Positions 31,946 to 32,522 of a stretch of 32,522 nt of DNA are shown here, piece after piece (position 1 is the first letter of the stretch; each line of letters begins with the position of its first letter). Source of the DNA: Lentisphaerae bacterium GWF2_57_35 (GTDB lineage Bacteria; Verrucomicrobiota; Kiritimatiellia; CAIQIC01; GWF2-57-35). The DNA lies in NCBI GenBank assembly GCA_001804865.1, contig MHBK01000013.1, positions 1-32,522 of the forward strand, read 5' to 3'. Made by a program: the position numbers and the translations under genes. The notes under the pieces were generated by a model, which made no database searches, was not told the origin of the DNA, and worked only from the letters and a program-made list of their open reading frames with translations.

Positions 31946-32019
31946 TGACGAGGGTTGCGTTGTTGTACAACACGTTTATAACAAATTAGATACACAACAC
32001 ACGGAGGCAACCCTCGTCA
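31946..32019 (+). promoter_or_regulatory. Inverted repeat covering the transposase start
   Basis: TGACGAGGGTTGC (31946-31958) and GCAACCCTCGTCA (32007-32019) are perfect 13-bp arms. The right arm takes in the first base of the ATG at 32019 and the end of the GGAGG ribosome site (32003-32007). In RNA that includes the left arm, for example read-through from outside, this would hide the start. Many insertion sequences use such a block against ectopic transposase expression. Confidence 0.6.
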
Positions 32020-32180
32020 TGACAGACTGTAGCCAGAACGAATTTGAGTTTCAAGGTCTGAGTCGGCGAAAAGTCCAGGTGGATTTTCGCGGCTTTTCGC
32101 GGCGGGCAGGTCATGGAGGCCGGAGAGGAGTTCCAATGGTCTCTGACGGACAGAGACTCGCTATGCGTACACCGACTTAG
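32019..32180 (+). pseudogene. IS1380-family transposase, frameshifted and truncated
   Basis: The product starts MTDCSQNEFEFQGLSRRKVQ then VDF, the N-terminus of IS1380 transposases (usually followed by xGG, a Val and SSDGG). Here TTTTCGCGGC is duplicated in tandem (32084-32093 and 32094-32103). This shifts the frame, which ends at 32178-32180. Removing one copy restores VDFRGGQV and a frame that runs on to a TAA at about 32236, but the DDE catalytic core would still be missing. The gene is therefore dead through at least a 10-bp duplication plus a large deletion. Confidence 0.8.
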
Positions 32181-32274
32181 CTCAAAGGAGGGCGGCCATG
32201 CAGGTAGAGTGACGAAAAAAACAAAGACGACTAAATAACAATCGGCGTAGACTGGTTCTGGAATAGGCCTAGCG

Positions 32275-32522
32275 TTATGGTTTTTCAGCAGAATCAAGAT
32301 TCAAGAATCTCATTACCGCATTAGCCATCTGCTGAACTTCGGGCTTCATTCGGTGTTTGCGTTCAAAGTAGCGAATGGCTTCGCTCACGGCGGAATAATC
32401 CATTCTGCCGGCTTTTTGGGCGATATCCTTGAGCGACATGCCGCCTCGGCGTTGGGCAATCCAGAACGCGATTTCTCGGCCCCGGTCTGCGTATCGATTG
32501 TGAAACTCTCCCCATTTCTCCC
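32275..32522 (-). CDS. REP-associated tyrosine transposase, C-terminal part (runs off the window)
   Basis: The minus strand is open from the window edge to a TAA at 32275-32277 (82 codons). It reads EKWGEFHNRYADRGREIAFW then IAQRRGGMSLKDIAQKAGRM and MDYSAVSEAIRYFERKHRM. This is the typical C-terminal helical/HTH region of REP-associated (IS200-like) transposases, with the (W/Y)xxxFxxRYxDxGR, SLKxIA and DYSAVSxAIRxF steps. The N-terminal catalytic half lies beyond the window, so it may be intact or broken. It is not the missing part of the remnant at 28-395, which has a different C-terminus. Confidence 0.75.
   Translation of the reverse strand, partial: EKWGEFHNRYADRGREIAFWIAQRRGGMSLKDIAQKAGRMDYSAVSEAIRYFERKHRMKPEVQQMANAVMRFLNLDSAEKP

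Larger units (their letters stand above)
31919..32274 (+). mobile_element. IS1380-family insertion sequence, left-end remnant
   Basis: The left end CTAACCCGCATTTCTCACAA starts at about 31919. The transposase leader and broken 5' end follow. No matching right end with TTGTGAGAAATGCGGG is found before the next gene, so most of the element is deleted. The right limit is unclear; I place it before the REP-transposase fragment. The family is judged from the transposase N-terminus. Confidence 0.65.

Overview
The window is a 32.5 kb piece of a moderately GC-rich bacterial chromosome. Several features suggest a member of the PVC superphylum, perhaps near Kiritimatiellota, Lentisphaerota or Verrucomicrobiota: a sigma-70 factor with a long N-terminal extension, an uncharacterised GEIDNR-type protein, PhoU-tailed Na/Pi transporters, malectin/FN3-decorated secreted enzymes, and many GC-rich palindromic repeats with REP-type transposase remnants. 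This placement is an inference from family knowledge, not a measured phylogeny. No rRNA, tRNA or CRISPR array was seen.

Left part (1-7.4 kb). A broken REP-type transposase with a nested tail repeat is followed by a SatD-like HTH remnant, a sigma factor and a 200-bp MITE with a perfect 10-bp target duplication. Next comes a conserved protein of unknown function. A leftward three-gene operon follows: two secreted DUF4139 paralogues and a glycerophosphodiester phosphodiesterase.

Middle part (7.4-22.3 kb). Two tandem Na/Pi-cotransporter-PhoU genes have the same length, but the first has lost its first QSS motif. They are followed by a secreted malectin/FN3/GH144-like glucanase, chorismate synthase (aroC), a PhnB-like VOC protein and a DUF1428 protein. 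Then come three leftward genes of unknown role (a TPR protein, an unrecognised protein and a membrane-TPR protein), a GNAT acetyltransferase and a DUF2959 lipoprotein. The first 45 codons and the promoter region of the GNAT gene are duplicated 3 kb upstream as a pseudogene. Long gene-free stretches hold palindromes, a MITE-like element with Tn5/IS50-like ends and a 215-bp inverted repeat.

Right part (22.3-32.5 kb). A compact seven-gene leftward operon encodes a tripartite YbhFSR-type ABC exporter: HlyD adaptor, ATPase, TolC, a flavodoxin/ferredoxin membrane protein, a second ATPase and two permeases. Most junctions are 4-base ATGA overlaps. The TetR regulator expected upstream survives only as a 58-codon C-terminal remnant. 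Beyond it lie a SAM methyltransferase, a DUF72 protein, an IS1380-family remnant and the C-terminus of another REP-type transposase running off the edge.

The most unusual points are the redox protein translationally coupled inside an efflux operon, the complementary degeneration of the two ABC ATPases, and two unrelated TIR-bounded elements that carry the same double-hairpin repeat.
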